Source of the DNA: Doryteuthis pealeii
Taxonomy: Eukaryota; Mollusca; Cephalopoda; Myopsida; Loliginidae
Direction: 5' to 3'
NCBI GenBank assembly: GCA_023376005.1
Contig: CM042157.1
Location: forward strand, 56,630,221 to 56,694,220
Length of the DNA stretch: 64,000 nucleotides
Positions 10,783-22,465 of this stretch are shown here, piece after piece (position 1 is the stretch's first letter; each line of letters opens with the position of its first letter). Below the pieces are notes generated by a model. The model was given only the letters and a program-made list of their open reading frames with translations. It was not told where the DNA came from and ran no database searches. The translations under genes were made by a program, and so were the position numbers.

Positions 10783-11631
10783 GTGTCATCCATTCAACAG
10801 TAGTGCGTTTAATAACAGTGAACAGGTGTGGCAAAGACAGTCCCAGGTGTTTCAGAACTTCATTAAATTGTACTTAAAACTTCCAAGTAGATGAATGAAG
10901 ACAAGATTAACGTCACTCTATAATAGGTTTTAAAATCATTACAGTCTTGATGAAGATAAAAGCTTAATTAACTTGGCATGTAAACATCTACATGGTTCAA
11001 ACCTTACTGAGTTACATTTCAGTTACAGGATCTTTCAAACTCTGGTACAATATAAGAAAATTAATTTAAAAAAAGATTTTTTTATTTAAAAGTTAAAAAA
11101 AATTTTTTTTAAAAAAAATTATTTTCTGCGTTTTTAAAAGCCAGAACCTGTGATCTGTAAATATCTACATAGGTCAAGCACCATTGAGTTTCTTTTCATT
11201 TAAATGTGTGTTTAAAATTGGCAATTATCATGCTTTCAATTGTAAGAAAATTTTGTACCCAAGAACAATCCATCTGGGTAAATTACTGCCTCTGCCACAT
11301 CATGAGTGCCATTTTTATAACAATAGTCTGATAGCTAAGCTTGATAAATATTACACCATGAGACATCCTCATAAGTTTTTACCATGTTTACAACAAAATC
11401 TTGTGTTTAACTTAAAAGCTTGGAGTGATTGGAAGAGCTAGCATCCAAACTGTTCTATTTTTCAATTATACACCCTCTGTGTAAAGCAAGTATAACATAA
11501 TGATTTAATTTTAAATAATATTAAATGCTATTTTTTATTTCATTAATAATTTTTTTTGAGAGGGGTTGCTTTGCCTATTGTTAACATTTGTTTACTATTT
11601 ACACACATATACAAAATAAAAATAAAATAAA

Positions 11632-11782
11632 AGGTCATCTTAACTCAGTCTTTAACCTTGGTTAGGCAACCAGTCTAGGAGAGGGAAAACTCTGAATTCA
11701 AATCTGTTAAACTCAGCATAAGAAATTGACCTTGTGTCACATCCTACTCATGCAGAATGGTGGGTAAATATGTGTACCCATA
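11632..11782 (+). mobile_element. SINE-C 3' half
   Basis: 'ctttaaccttggttaggcaa', 'ccagtctaggagagggaaaa' and 'cttgtgtcacatcctactca'. 5'-truncated in the middle of the body. Confidence 0.75.
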
Positions 11783-11810
11783 AGTGAAATAATGTACACT
11801 GCTTAAAAAG

Positions 11811-12401
11811 TAGGGGTGTCCTAGCTTCGATTTGTGAGCCATGTGTGAATCTTTGACCTTTGTGGCTTGTGGAAAATTTAAGAGAATTTGAATATTCTAA
11901 AAAATTATTTTACCTAAATCCAAAGTAAGAAACATGTGGCTTGTTGTAATGAAATCTCATGAGAAACATGTCTGTGTTTTCATAAAAATAATTTTGTCAA
12001 GTGAAAAACTGATTAAAATATCTCAAATCTTTTGTTTTATCCCCTCTTTTAAAATACTTTGTGAATACTGAAACTAATACAAATTCAACAGTTTAAAAAC
12101 TGCATCCCTGAATTAATATTATTGCATTTAAAATGCATTTCTTAAAATTCATATACAATTTTTGTGTTTGATCAACACTAATTAGGTCACCCAGGTGAAG
12201 GTGTATGATGTTGTAAGACCCGAAACACTTAACGATCCTTGGATCACATCCCTAACAATATGGCTAGGTGCATCTTTCATGCGTAACAATAAAAAAAATT
12301 ATGGGTAAAATTTGTTCATGTCCTGCATATTTCAAGCATCTTAGTTTTATCTGAATTACTTTCCTTATTGTTCTTACATTAATCAAGTTTGGCCACCCCT
12401 G
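11811..12401. mobile_element. hAT-like non-autonomous element with 8-bp TSD
   Basis: Ends TAGGGGTGTCC... and ...GGCCACCCCTG, inverted partners typical of hAT termini (CAGGGGTGGCCAAACTT type). The flanks are TTAAAAAG (11803-11810) and TTAGAAAG (12402-12409), an 8-bp duplication with one mismatch. The 591-bp interior has no transposase frame and includes a second repeat around 12180-12290 ('gtaagacccgaaacactt'). Confidence 0.7.
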
Positions 12402-13302
12402 TTAGAAAGCATAATTCAGAAGCCTGTAAACAATTCTGTATAAAAAGAATGAAATATTGATAAGAAAAACTGTTAATTTGGAAAGAAAAACTGTAAATAA
12501 ATTGTTAGATTGTTATTGTACAAATGCCATCATCATTCTTTTTAACAAGGAGATTCTATCAGCATGAATTTTTAAGAAAGTTTAAATTTATATACAAAAT
12601 CAGAATACATTAACAAAACAACACAAAAATCGAGATGGGCAGTTTACCCCCCCCCCTGGAAACCACACAGAGATTTTGTTTTACTAAACTGAAACCGTTT
12701 GGTGCAGTGCTATTACTACTATTTGTATTATTGTAAAGGGAGATTTGACATGATGTCAGAAAATTGGTGCCATAAATATCTAATCATCATTACACAATGA
12801 ATGACTTTCTTATAAAAAGAAAAAATACTAAATCAAAACTGAAATCAAACTGGAACTGAGGTAATCAATAAGGTTTAAAAAAAAAAATTAAATTGATACC
12901 AAAATCAAAATTGACAAACCACCCAATTCAAGAAAAGAATGGCTAAGTTTAGAAATTTACAACCGGTGACAAAAAAAAGTTTTTATTTTAAGCTACTTGT
13001 GTATTTAATCAGATGTTTACCACTGAATTCCCTAGAAATAAACTTGAGACAAGTGCATCAACTGTTCTTAGAAATCTTTTTAAAGTGAGAAAATAAAGGC
13101 TGTGTATTTCAATGTTCACTCAACTAATGTTACTGGAGGTGTCACAAAGATTTAAAAAAAAATGCTATTTTGTAAAACATTAAAATGGCTCCCATAACAA
13201 TAAAATATTATCACACTTTGAAGAAGGTGACAGTGAATATGCTTGCTGCTACTTATTGGTAAGTGGTGAGCCGGAAGTTAACGCTTTGAAAGCAGAAATA
13301 AA

Positions 13303-13578
13303 GTGACGAAAATAGGATCAGCACAGGTAGAAAGAAAAAAAATAGAAATATTAAAAATGATCATTTTCAACCAATCAGAAGTATTCGTGCCTAAAAAAAA
13401 GAAGTTTTTCAAAAAGACCGATTTCGAGCCTAAAAAGTCCTATAAAAACAAAGGATTTCGAAGAACAGTTCAGAAGACAAACTTATGCCTGGATATTCCT
13501 TGTCGCTCTACTCAGAAATATTTGCCTACCGCTGAAGGTATTACAAGCTATATCTTTCTCTCTCTACTTCACTGCTGA
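13303..13578 (+). other. Basic ORF, possible exon or chance frame
   Basis: A 91-codon frame that begins on GTG rather than ATG. Residues about 27-60 are very lysine-rich (PKKKKFFKKTDFEPKKSYKN), followed by a mixed segment ending STQKYLPTAEG. A possible donor (GAAG then GTATTA) falls after TAEG, which would remove the final hydrophobic residues. The surrounding DNA at 13.24-13.58 kb is less monotonous than its neighbours and matches no repeat family in the window. The weak donor, non-ATG start and lack of a recognisable domain keep this a low-confidence exon candidate. Confidence 0.18.
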
Positions 13579-13779
13579 TATATAGAGTATTACCCTTTCT
13601 TTTCTCTATTGGAGGGAATCCAACACTGTTGTCTTCTAATTACAGGAACTTTTAAAAAAAGCATATTCTGTAGGACTTTGATCAGTATTTTTGACTACTG
13701 TAACCTATTTGTTTTAATACACATATCTCTTGTTGAATTTATGAGTTATTTGTCTTAATATATCTGACTTTATTATTTG

Positions 13780-13784
<5 letters not shown>

Positions 13785-13836
<52 letters not shown>
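13785..13836. repeat. (TA)n
   Basis: About 25 TA units just before an unexplained 100-bp segment and SINE-H. Confidence 0.95.
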
Positions 13837-13840
<4 letters not shown>

Positions 13841-13944
13841 GTCTAGCTAACCCTCGCTTTGTTTACAAATGTTTGAGGACTCTAGTGAATTCATTTCCGC
13901 TTAGAAATGTAGCGATTAAATATTCTCCTATATTTGACAGCTGC

Positions 13945-14075
13945 TTCTGGCCGTACGGGTTAAAGGCTTGGCGAACGAAAGTTCATTCGGGTCTCAAACC
14001 CGGCCAGGGGTAGCTGTTATTGTATAGCCACACTGATGAGAGGTGAAACCTCGAAACACGTGTCTGTGGATTACT
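13945..14075 (+). mobile_element. SINE-H (Ser/Leu-tRNA-like head), copy 1
   Basis: A head reading 'ctggccgtacgggttaaagg' resembles the tGGCCGAgTGGTTAAgGC A-box of type II tRNAs, with B-box GGGTCTCAAACCC. The body 'tagccacactgatgagaggt' and 'cgaaacacgtgtctgtggat' is shared with 27641-27780. The 13.84-13.94 kb DNA just upstream is unlike its surroundings and unexplained. Confidence 0.65.
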
Positions 14076-14089
14076 CATTTATTATATAT

Positions 14090-15232
14090 AAATATATCCA
14101 CTCATTACAACCACCATAGGTGAATTATTAGTATTATCATTTAATTAGAGAATGGGCATGTCCATTGGGTGCCTCATAAAATAAACAATATGTTAAACTT
14201 GATAGACAAAAATATTAATTCTGTCTGGAATATCAAATGCATGTGAATTCGATGAAGAGAAACACACATGCAAATTGGACAATACTCTAGAATTATTAGT
14301 CCAATTACACATGAAAAGGATTAAAAAACCTATCTGCTAAAATGTGATAAAAATAACAGAGAAAAATACTTATCATTCATGAAATGGCAAGTTTTAACAA
14401 CAGCTAGAAAGATGGAATTGCCCATTACAAAATATGCTATTATAGGGAGACAAACAATTGTCTATTGGGTGCCTCATAGGGTATCACAGGACAGTCCAGA
14501 AACTCATTCTTTACTTCTTTTTGCCTATGTTATTTGAACAGGAGGACATGTTTTGGACCCTGCCAGGGAATGGTAAAGTCACATGACTATTTTACTTTTT
14601 CCTCGTCAAGTAAGTTTTTCTCCATGTCTGTTCTCTTTACACATTCTACTCATTCATGGAACAATATATGTATATTTCTAACTGTTGGAACATGTTTGTA
14701 TATTCTTTCTTCTTGATACCATTCGTTATTAGTGTTTAAAATTCTGCAATGTGTGTTATATATCACTAAGAAATAAAAGTTTACATAATATATGGTGTGA
14801 TTAATTTGTATACAGGTTTTCACAAAACCAGGTTTAATAAATAATTACTTGGTGTTATTGATCTATTGTTTTATTTTCCAATGTATTAAAATCAATCCTA
14901 TGAATGATTTTATATAAGATATAATTAAAAGAAGAGTAATTTTTTTAATATGTGCTCTTATTTGATTTTGTTAGTCTTTCTAATTCAATATATTTCATTC
15001 CATTAAAACTGAAATACTTACATCCGGAGAGTGCATATTCTTACTAGTTTAGATAATTAATATCTGTAAACATTTTAGCAGCTTAACATCAGATATAAAT
15101 TTGGAATTATTACAGAAGTTCATAAATAAATCTACAGCCTAAAAGATTTTAAAACATAATCTCTTCCTTTTAATATTGAACATTATACAATGAAAATTTC
15201 AGCTGATAATTATGTCAGCCTATAATCTTATA
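14090..15232. other. Unassigned AT-rich DNA
   Basis: 'attgggtgcctcata' occurs at about 14163 and 14463 in the same orientation, about 300 bp apart, suggesting a repeat or duplicated segment. Otherwise nothing recognisable. The frame at 14534-14716 has no supporting signal. Confidence 0.5.
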
Positions 15233-15471
15233 GGGCCGGATTAGCTCAGTCGGTAGAGCATTCGGCTAGAAACCACAAGGTTCCTAGTTCGATACTGGCC
15301 TTGCCAACTCAGCGTATGAGTAGCACAGGGACCTGTGTGGTAAAGTAACGAGCTGATGGTAGGTGTGGTGCTCCACCTCAAATACAAAAAACAATCTCCT
15401 TGGTCTAGCACTAGTGAAAAGGGGATAGACTCCCTCGCTGATTGGCTGATACCGACATTAGGTCACCCGAG
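15233..15471 (+). mobile_element. SINE-B
   Basis: Plus strand, 'gggccggattagctcagtcg', 'gtagagcattcggctagaaa', 'tagttcgatactggcc', ending 'attaggtcacccga'. Full length. A 63-bp inverted piece of the same family follows after about 60 bp. Confidence 0.88.
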
Positions 15472-15532
15472 AATATTATTCTTATTCTTTATGTGTTAGA
15501 AAACAAAAGTAGGTTTATAAGATTATAAGTAA

Positions 15533-15595
15533 AGTCGTTGAGGCGACCTAATGTCGGTATCAGCCAATCAGCGAGGGAGTCTATCCCCTTTTCAC
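15533..15595 (-). mobile_element. SINE-B 3' fragment, inverted to its neighbour
   Basis: 'gtcgttgaggcgacctaatg', 'tcggtatcagccaatcagcg' and 'agggagtctatcccctttt' are the reverse complement of the last 63 bp of the family. With 15233-15471 it can form a stem of about 60 bp. Confidence 0.8.
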
Positions 15596-15734
15596 TTTGC
15601 TTAAGAAAATATCAATTCTAATTCATTTCATTTATAAAACTCAAGGAGCAAAAGTGCTTCTCAGAAAAAAGCTTGTATTATTTGGATTAAATTTTTTTTT
15701 TTTTTTTTTACTGTTGTCCTCATCTTTGTTATAT

Positions 15735-15840
15735 ACAGTTGGATACATAGTGTAACGGATATAAGGGTTGAGTTAATACAGTTCTAAGTGACAATCATCT
15801 GTAAGTTGCAGGTTCAATTCTGACCACAGGCAATAATATA
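15735..15840 (+). mobile_element. tRNA-headed SINE, single copy of an unnamed family
   Basis: 'gatacatagtgtaacggata' and 'gttgcaggttcaattctgac' have A- and B-box form at SINE spacing (about 60 bp). The body 'cattctccccaggtggattg' leads into a family I segment. No second copy with the same head is clear. Confidence 0.45.
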
Positions 15841-15879
15841 CAATACTTAACATTTGTACCTAGTCATGGTTAGTGGAAT

Positions 15880-16085
15880 AAGAACATTCTCCCCAGGTGG
15901 ATTGAATAAAGGGTTTGGTTCTAATTTCCGAGAAGGTTCCTGAGTTTGACAAGAAACACCTAAAGAAGGCATGAGGGCAGATCGGCCGAAATGTTGTGTA
16001 TATAACAATAAAAATGAAGACAACAGCCCGAAAAATTAAAATAATACAAAATATCAAGGCTCATCTAAAAAAATTCAGACAAAGA
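15880..16085 (-). repeat. Family I segment, inverted
   Basis: 'aacacctaaagaaggcatga', 'gatcggccgaaatgttgtgt', 'aatgaagacaacagcccgaa', 'caaggctcatctaaaaaaat'. Confidence 0.6.
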
Positions 16086-16164
16086 AAAAAAGAAAGATTC
16101 ACAAGTTTTGCCATTAAATTTAAAAGGCATATTAACACAAGTATTTTCATGAAGATAAAGTGAG

Positions 16165-16975
16165 AATTCTTTCAAACTGTAACCATGTCAGTGCTACTGT
16201 ATGGCTGCACCACTTGGACTCTAACAAAGCGCTTAGAGTAAAAGATGGGATGTACACATGGATGCTGCATGTTGTTTTGAACAAATCGGTAATCTGAACA
16301 TTAGTTACATAAATGAGAGTAACCTCCCTTGTTTGTTTCATTTTGAGGAAGCCATATGTTTTGGTCGGCCATTTTCATTTCACTATAGATCTACACTGAA
16401 AATATGAATTTGTTTGAATCAATACAACTGCATGTTTTAACATGAAAATATCATAAAATGTTCTTATTTGTGCTTTCACATTATTTGAAATGAACTTAAT
16501 TGTTATTAAGAACACATTTTATGATATTTTTATGTTAAAACGTGCAGTTGTATTGATTCAAACAAATTCGTATTTTCAGTGTAGATTTACGGTGAAATGA
16601 AAATGGCCGACCAAAACATATGGCTCCCTCAAACAAGGGGAGGTTACTCTCATTTATGTAACTAATGTTCAGATTACCAACAAATCTTGGAAGCAACCCA
16701 CAAAAAGGCAGCTGTACAGCCACTTAACTCCAATTATGCAAACCATCCAAGTAAGATAAGCAGGACAATGCAGGAGAAATAAGAATAAACTCATGTGACA
16801 TTCTCCTGTGGACACGCCAGTATAGGTTGACCAGTAAAAATCTGTCCCAATCAATCAGCTCTGTGTGGATTCTGGATACAGTGCAGAAGACCTACCAGGA
16901 GCGATGACTAATAGAGAAAGGTAGTGAGAGAAAGTCATGGGAATTTGTGCTGTCAGCTCGACATGATGATAATGA
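16165..16975 (+). pseudogene. RTE-like non-LTR C-terminal fragment split by a MITE
   Basis: The two halves, 16165-16279 and 16687-16975, read as one decayed tail. The first half contains SVLLYGCTTWTLTKRLE, the second shows a WxxxPxK..., K-S/T-D-L-L-type stretch and ends near ARHDDD with a GATGATGATG-style 3' terminus. YGCTTWTLTKRLE is a hallmark of a widespread non-LTR tail also present at 50.4-50.96 kb. Stops and frameshifts are present. The palindromic element between the halves has duplicated eight bases (AACAAATC) of this sequence. The uninterrupted form can be seen at 22.75-22.81 kb and 50.70-50.75 kb. Confidence 0.82.
16280..16686. mobile_element. Palindromic MITE, copy 1, with 8-bp TSD
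   Basis: The element body is 16288-16678, flanked by perfect AACAAATC duplications. The arms start GGTAATCTGAACATTAG and are complementary for roughly 170 bp each around a central spacer near 16470-16490, so the whole unit can fold into one hairpin. Each arm contains 'gttttggtcggccattttca' and 'gttttaacatgaaaatatca'. The uninterrupted target is seen at 22.75-22.81 kb. An 8-bp duplication suggests hAT- or P-like mobilisation, but the GGTAATCTGAA tip matches no family I know. The 60-codon minus frames at 16.15-16.85 kb are shadows. Confidence 0.8.
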
Positions 16976-17149
16976 TGTTGATGTTTTTGTGGGATTTCCA
17001 TAAGAAGCTTAACAAAAACACCATAGCTTTTAAGAATTTATATAAGATTTTTTCAAAAACCTTATTGAGCACACAGAATAAACAAAAAGCTCAATCAACT
17101 GTCAGGATTAATATAATGATGTATTTTGTGCATTCATTTTTATATAATA

Positions 17150-17580
17150 TACCCAGTTTCACCTCGTTTCCTCCTCCTCCACTTGCAAAGAATCAAAATT
17201 CCCATCCTAACCCACCATAAAACTGACGGCCTAATCTAATGACACCCAACAACACCTTCCTCCATATCATCCCCATGCAAAAAACCAAACTCTCCCCTTA
17301 CCAAGAATTTTACCCACTCCCCCCCCCTTTCCCAACAAGCACCTAGCAACCTCCTCTTCTCATCTTACCACCATCCTCTGAACTCCCCTCTACTTTATAT
17401 GATGTTACTCTCATTTCAATCAAATCCTCCCTACCCCACCACTAACTCACTTTCTCTTCTATGTACAAATGTACATATTTTGCTTTGAATAAAGTCAGAC
17501 TGAGGATGTTCTTCCCGTCAGAAGGACGAAATATTTCTCTCCTACTTGGACTTGTTTGAGTCATTATTTTTGTTCACTTT
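17150..17580 (+). other. C-rich, G-poor tract with AATAAA and a retro-style tail
   Basis: About 330 bp almost free of G on the plus strand (17150-17480), for example 'cctcctcctccacttgc' and 'cactcccccccccttt'. It is followed by AATAAA at 17491-17497 and 'gactgaggatgttcttcccg'. The strand asymmetry is unusual for this window. No convincing frame. It could be the 3' UTR of an old retroelement. Confidence 0.4.
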
Positions 17581-17670
17581 TCCTTTTACCTCACCTCATA
17601 GTATAATTAGTAATATTATATCTATATGAATAATATACCTATATATATTTATAGTACAACATAGTATAAT

Positions 17671-17715
<45 letters not shown>

Positions 17716-18284
17716 TATTGTCGGATTCATTTCCTTTCTTTTAACTTATATATATATATAATGATGTATCAAAAAAAAAAACTTTTGTGTATCCATTTTT
17801 ATAGATATTGGTTCTTTCTTAAGGATTTAAAAAAATGTTAAACAGATTGATTTTAATATCAACCAGTCTAATGTTATTTTATACAGAGGTGAAGGAATTG
17901 TGTATACATATTTATATTAACATTTTTGTGTAATTACATAAGTTGTTTTTTTTTTTTTGCACAAGTTTATATGATTTTATGTATTCATTTCTTTTAACTG
18001 GAGTATCAGAGTTAAAAAAAAATAATAGAAAGAAACACAATGGGCATTAAGTATAATGTAAAAGGTTTACTAAACAAAGATACAAGGTGAACAGAGTAAC
18101 TAGCAATTGTTAGGTTGTATTAACAAGTCCTAGTCTCAAGGTTTTGTCAGACATTATTTATAGGAAAAACAGAAGGTTCTAATTTCACTATTTAGATAAT
18201 ATAAGACACATATCTAATACAAATAATTTGCAAACAGATCTATTTGACTTATGGATGGCTACTACGACTCCTGATCAGACTATT

Positions 18285-18350
18285 ACTGAGTAATGGTAAT
18301 GAAGGGGTACTCTGCACCCCTCAGAACTGAAGCCTCACCTCTATTATTTT
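18285..18350 (+). mobile_element. Family A fragment
   Basis: 'aatggtaatgaaggggtact' and 'cagaactgaagcctcacct' match the centre of the family. Nothing on either side does. Confidence 0.5.
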
Positions 18351-18748
18351 AACTAATGAATTCTATAAGTATCGTAAAACACTAATTTTTGTACTGCACC
18401 TTTAAGTCCACTATTAAGAACAATTAGTGTTGAGTTTCCAAAAAATATCAGCATATATTAAGTATCATACCAAAACCACCATGTATTGTAATTTTTTTTT
18501 TTACAAAAATTTATCACATTTAAGTTTAATAAAAAAAATAAATTTTTAAAATATTGGTAAATGTGATTCCAGTTGCCTCTTTTCTGAAACAAAGAACCAA
18601 GTTTAAATAGCATTTGGGTTTAACATTGGGTTCATTTTGCTCATCATTTAATGTTAAAGAAAAGAAAAGAAAAGAAAAATTAAAGCCTGAAATTAAAAAA
18701 GGTGTACAGAAGAGGCCAAGCATTTTACAATATTCATTTATATAGAAA

Positions 18749-18755
18749 TAGATAG

Positions 18756-18808
<53 letters not shown>
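18749..18808. repeat. (GATA)n(GA)n
   Basis: Six GATA units passing directly into about 16 GA units. Confidence 0.95.
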
Positions 18809-18815
<7 letters not shown>

Positions 18816-19624
18816 ATAATATAAGAGAGGGAGGAAGTTAAAAAGAAAATAGATTGAATTGTTTAATTTTTTTTTTTAATATATTTACCAAGAAAAAGAT
18901 TGAAATATTACTGATTTCTGGTTCAGTTTTTTAAAAAAAGAGAAAAGAAAAAAGGAATTCTTAAAGCAGGATAAAAGTGTGCTGGCTGGTAGAACAATCT
19001 AATTTTAAAAGGTACAAAACTTCAAGATTTTAGGAATAAAGTACGAGTGCTGAAAAAGTTATTGGCCCAACCAAGAGAAGAAGAAACTTTACCTACGAAC
19101 ATATATATATATATATATATATATACACACTAGACAAAACGTGACACATTGGGTCACCAATTCAGCTCTGGAGAGATAATTGAGATTAGGGAAAAGTGAG
19201 TATGCAAAGCGAATAAAATTTAAAACAATAATAATAAATATGGCCGGACATCATTTTGTATGTTAAGCTTTCTAGGAAAGGGAATGATTGACCTCATTTA
19301 AGCTACTGGTTGCTGCTTGTGAAATCTAACATATAAATACATTTCAAATTCTCCCTTGTGTGTGTGTGTGTCTCTCCTCTCCCAGAGAGACTAAGATTAT
19401 ATAACGAGGAGGTAATCAAGAGATACACAGAAAGTAAAGTAAGATATTGGTCAGTTTTTTTTACTTAATTACAAATTACAACTAATTAGAACCAATTAAA
19501 ATGGAATTTTTTCCAAACATAATTCAATCCTTAAAGTAAGGAATAATTTAGTATAATTTTTGTGTCATTAAATTAAATAGGAAAAAAGCCTTTAGGAACC
19601 AAAAGTTAATTCGCTCAGCTTTAG

Positions 19625-19628
<4 letters not shown>

Positions 19629-19668
<40 letters not shown>

Positions 19669-19693
19669 TATATATGTGTGTGTGTGTGTGTAT
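19629..19693. repeat. (AAT)n then (GT)n
   Basis: About 13 AAT units, a TA bridge and (GT)8. The AAT run resembles tails of the R2-like element at 48-49 kb, but no body was recognised beside it. Confidence 0.9.
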
Positions 19694-19910
19694 AAGGTAA
19701 TCCAAATGATTGGTAAGCAAGGGATGATTCTATTTGGGGTCATCGAAATGTCACTGTACAACCATACTGTATGCTCTTGTAGGAGCAAACATATATACTC
19801 ATGAAAAGATTTTTATAAATCCCTTAAGAGAGCTCAATGTATAATAATCAATAAATTAAATCATATACAGAGCAATATTTAACTTTCAAAGAAAACTTAA
19901 CACAGGCACA

Positions 19911-20194
19911 TATGTGGAGAAAGGTAGACAAACATGGGGATGTTGTACAAAATGGATGTTTATTGTAGGTAGTGATGTCAACATTATAACGTTTCGGTCT
20001 GTTAGACCTTCTTCAGGACGTTGGATTGAGTTCTTGCTTCAACGGTGAACATTTTCATACTGGTGAAGCAAGAACTCAATTCAACGTCCTGAAGAAGGTC
20101 TAACAGACCGAAATGTTATAACGTCGACATCACTACCCACAATAAACATCCATTTTGTACAACATCCCATGTTTGTCTACCTTTCTCCACATAT
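19911..20194. repeat. Fold-back repeat, arms about 130 bp
   Basis: The left arm from 'atatgtggagaaaggtagac' mirrors the right arm ending 'gtctacctttctccacatat'. Both carry 'cctgaagaaggtctaacaga' in opposite orientation and 'acaaaatggatgtttattgt'. The loop of about 15-30 bp is near 20050. Near-identity of the arms indicates a young inverted duplication or hairpin element. Confidence 0.8.
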
Positions 20195-20249
20195 TGTCAG
20201 ATTAATTTCCTCTTATTCCCCCCCCACACACACACATTTGCTTATATTT

Positions 20250-20690
20250 ATCAAACCCTTAGCACGAGTAGGATGTGACTCATGGTCAATTTCTTATGTG
20301 GAATTTAACAAGTTTGAATTTAGAGTTTTCCCTTCTCCTAGACTGGTTGCCTAACCAAGGTTAATTCTTTCTATACCAGAGCGCCCCAAACCTAAGAGGA
20401 CCACCCAAAAAACGACAGAGATGGCAGCTCTTAGAAAATGGTTTAGAGTTTCAAGAGAAATGAATTAAATGAATATATTTCTATTCAGTAGTAAAGGATC
20501 AGTGATATTAGTTTGTCAAGTATTTGGGAGATGGCTATTGCAGATGGCAGTGGGAGATAAAGGGTTAAAGAACACAGCCCCACCCTATTTACCTATAGCT
20601 GGAAGGAGCTTAGTTGGATGCATACCTTTGCCAAAGGTATTTTCACTATTTGAAATTAAAACAACATTCATCCAGGATTTAAACTCACCT
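20250..20690 (-). mobile_element. SINE-C split by about 195 bp of other sequence
   Basis: 20250-20365 ('agtaggatgtgactcatggt', 'ccttctcctagactggttgc') and 20561-20690 ('ttaaagaacacagccccacc', 'aaggtattttcactatttga', 'catccaggatttaaactcac') are consecutive minus-strand parts. The insert contains a D-like piece 'ctattcagtagtaaaggatc'. GGTTAA occurs at both junctions, a weak duplication. Confidence 0.65.
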
Positions 20691-21221
20691 TCAGTGTCCA
20701 TTTCCTACTACAATATATATTACACCATGAGCTTCCACATATGTATTCATATACATTGGCCCCTTGAGTTAGGAATTTAACTTCTTCAGCTTGTAATTTA
20801 ATTTATTCATTTATCAAATCAATTTTCTCCATTGAATTAAACTAAAATGCCATTATTCCATTCCACCATCACCCCCATCCAAACACCCTAATTTTTTAAA
20901 ATGTTTCTTTGAATGAGAATAATAAAACAGATAAAAAAAAACATAATAGAATGTGATGAATTATGTTCTGTAATATGTTTTAATATTTATTTTTTTTATA
21001 AATAATTTTCTTTGGCATAATAAATTTGGAAACTTAAATATTTTTTTAGTGAACTTAATAACATAAGTGTATCTGAAGCTTACTCATATCTCAAATTTTA
21101 GCTCACAACAGAAAGCAAAAAATCAACCCAGTGACAGCTCATAACTCAGAACACTTGTAAGTTGGGACACTTAAGTTAGTACTGTATCTATATCACGGTT
21201 CAATACAGCACACTTGGCATG

Positions 21222-21321
21222 TTAGTATTATCTGCGTTATTCGGACTATTGTCCTCATCTTCATTGTTATCTGTACAACGTTTCGGCTGATATGTCCTCC
21301 GAATAACGCAGATAATACTAA
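21222..21321. repeat. Inverted repeat with 24-bp perfect ends
   Basis: 'ttagtattatctgcgttatt' + CGGA at 21222-21245 is exactly complementary to 21298-21321. The 52-bp middle ('ctattgtcctcatcttcatt', 'caacgtttcggctgatatg') matches a wider family (I) seen at 6.7, 7.5, 15.9, 38.6, 44.0 and 47.0 kb. Confidence 0.75.
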
Positions 21322-21659
21322 TCATCAAGCCTCATCTCAAACATACAGAGAAATACTTGGCATGTTGTTTCTCAAACTGTTTTTAACTCTTAAAAAGAAA
21401 AGAAAAAAGAAGTCATTCCTTCCTTGGTGAGACCATAAACTTTTCAGCACCCTCTTGTAGAAAGAGGAAGAAGGAAGGAAAAGTAATAAAGAAAAAGGAA
21501 AGGAGATAAAGAAATTGAACTGTTAACAGAAATGCCTAGAGAAGAGAGAAGACATTTACAGACTGAATTTCTGATAGAAAGGTTGGTTTTTGTTTCTTTT
21601 TTGTAAATTAAGGACAGAACAAGAAATCATATAAAGAGTGTATAAATTCAACTGTTCAA

Positions 21660-22025
21660 GATAATAATGAAGAAAGAAAGAAAATAAAAAGGGAAAAAAA
21701 AGAAAAGAGAAACAGGTGACACATTTTTGTTTCATGAATCTGAAAACAAAACATAAAAAAAAAAAAAAAAAAAACAGAAACAAAAATGATTAAAAATAGC
21801 AGTAGATTCTTGAGGAAGGAAAAAAAAAAGAAAATGAAAAAAAGAAAGAAAGAAAAAAGAAAAAGAAAATGAAAAAAAAAAAAAAAAAAAAAAGAAAATG
21901 AAAAAAAGAAATAAAAAAAAGAAAAAGAAAAAAGAAAATGAAAAAAAAGAAAAAAGAAATAAAAAAAAGAAAAAGAAAAAAAAGAAAAAGAAAAAAGAAA
22001 TAAAAAAGAAAAAGAAGAAAGGAAC
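21660..22025. repeat. Purine tract, (GAAAAA)-type
   Basis: Nearly pure A with scattered G on the plus strand. The long phenylalanine/serine-rich minus frames across it are composition artefacts. Confidence 0.9.
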
Positions 22026-22195
22026 AAGTAGCATAAAAAGTTAATTTATAAGAAAGAAGAAAGTTTTTTTGTTTTTTTTAACCAAGTATCATATTGTAAA
22101 AATGACTTATTTAAAAACTTTTTCAGAGTGACAACAATGTTTAAAAACCAGATTAAACAAATCGATAGACCCAATCATTAGCGTGTATGTATGTG

Positions 22196-22239
<44 letters not shown>

Positions 22240-22465
22240 ATAACCTTTATTAGGGGAATCATACTTCTTTTTTTTTTTTTTTTTTAAATGATCAGATTTT
22301 AAAAAATATATAGAGAGACTTAAGGTCCTTTTCAACCGGAATCTTTTTCAAATGAAAAAGCCGGTAAATAGACTAAGAGTTAAATGTGGTATATATTTGG
22401 TTAAAATAGGGAGGGAAAAATACAAAAGAATGTCTGAGTCTTTTCATGTATATAAATATATGTAT

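Noticed and set aside
21556..22034. Overlapping phenylalanine/serine-rich minus frames
   Set aside because: Three frames of the same A-rich tract are open at once, the mark of a stop-poor homopolymer, not a gene.
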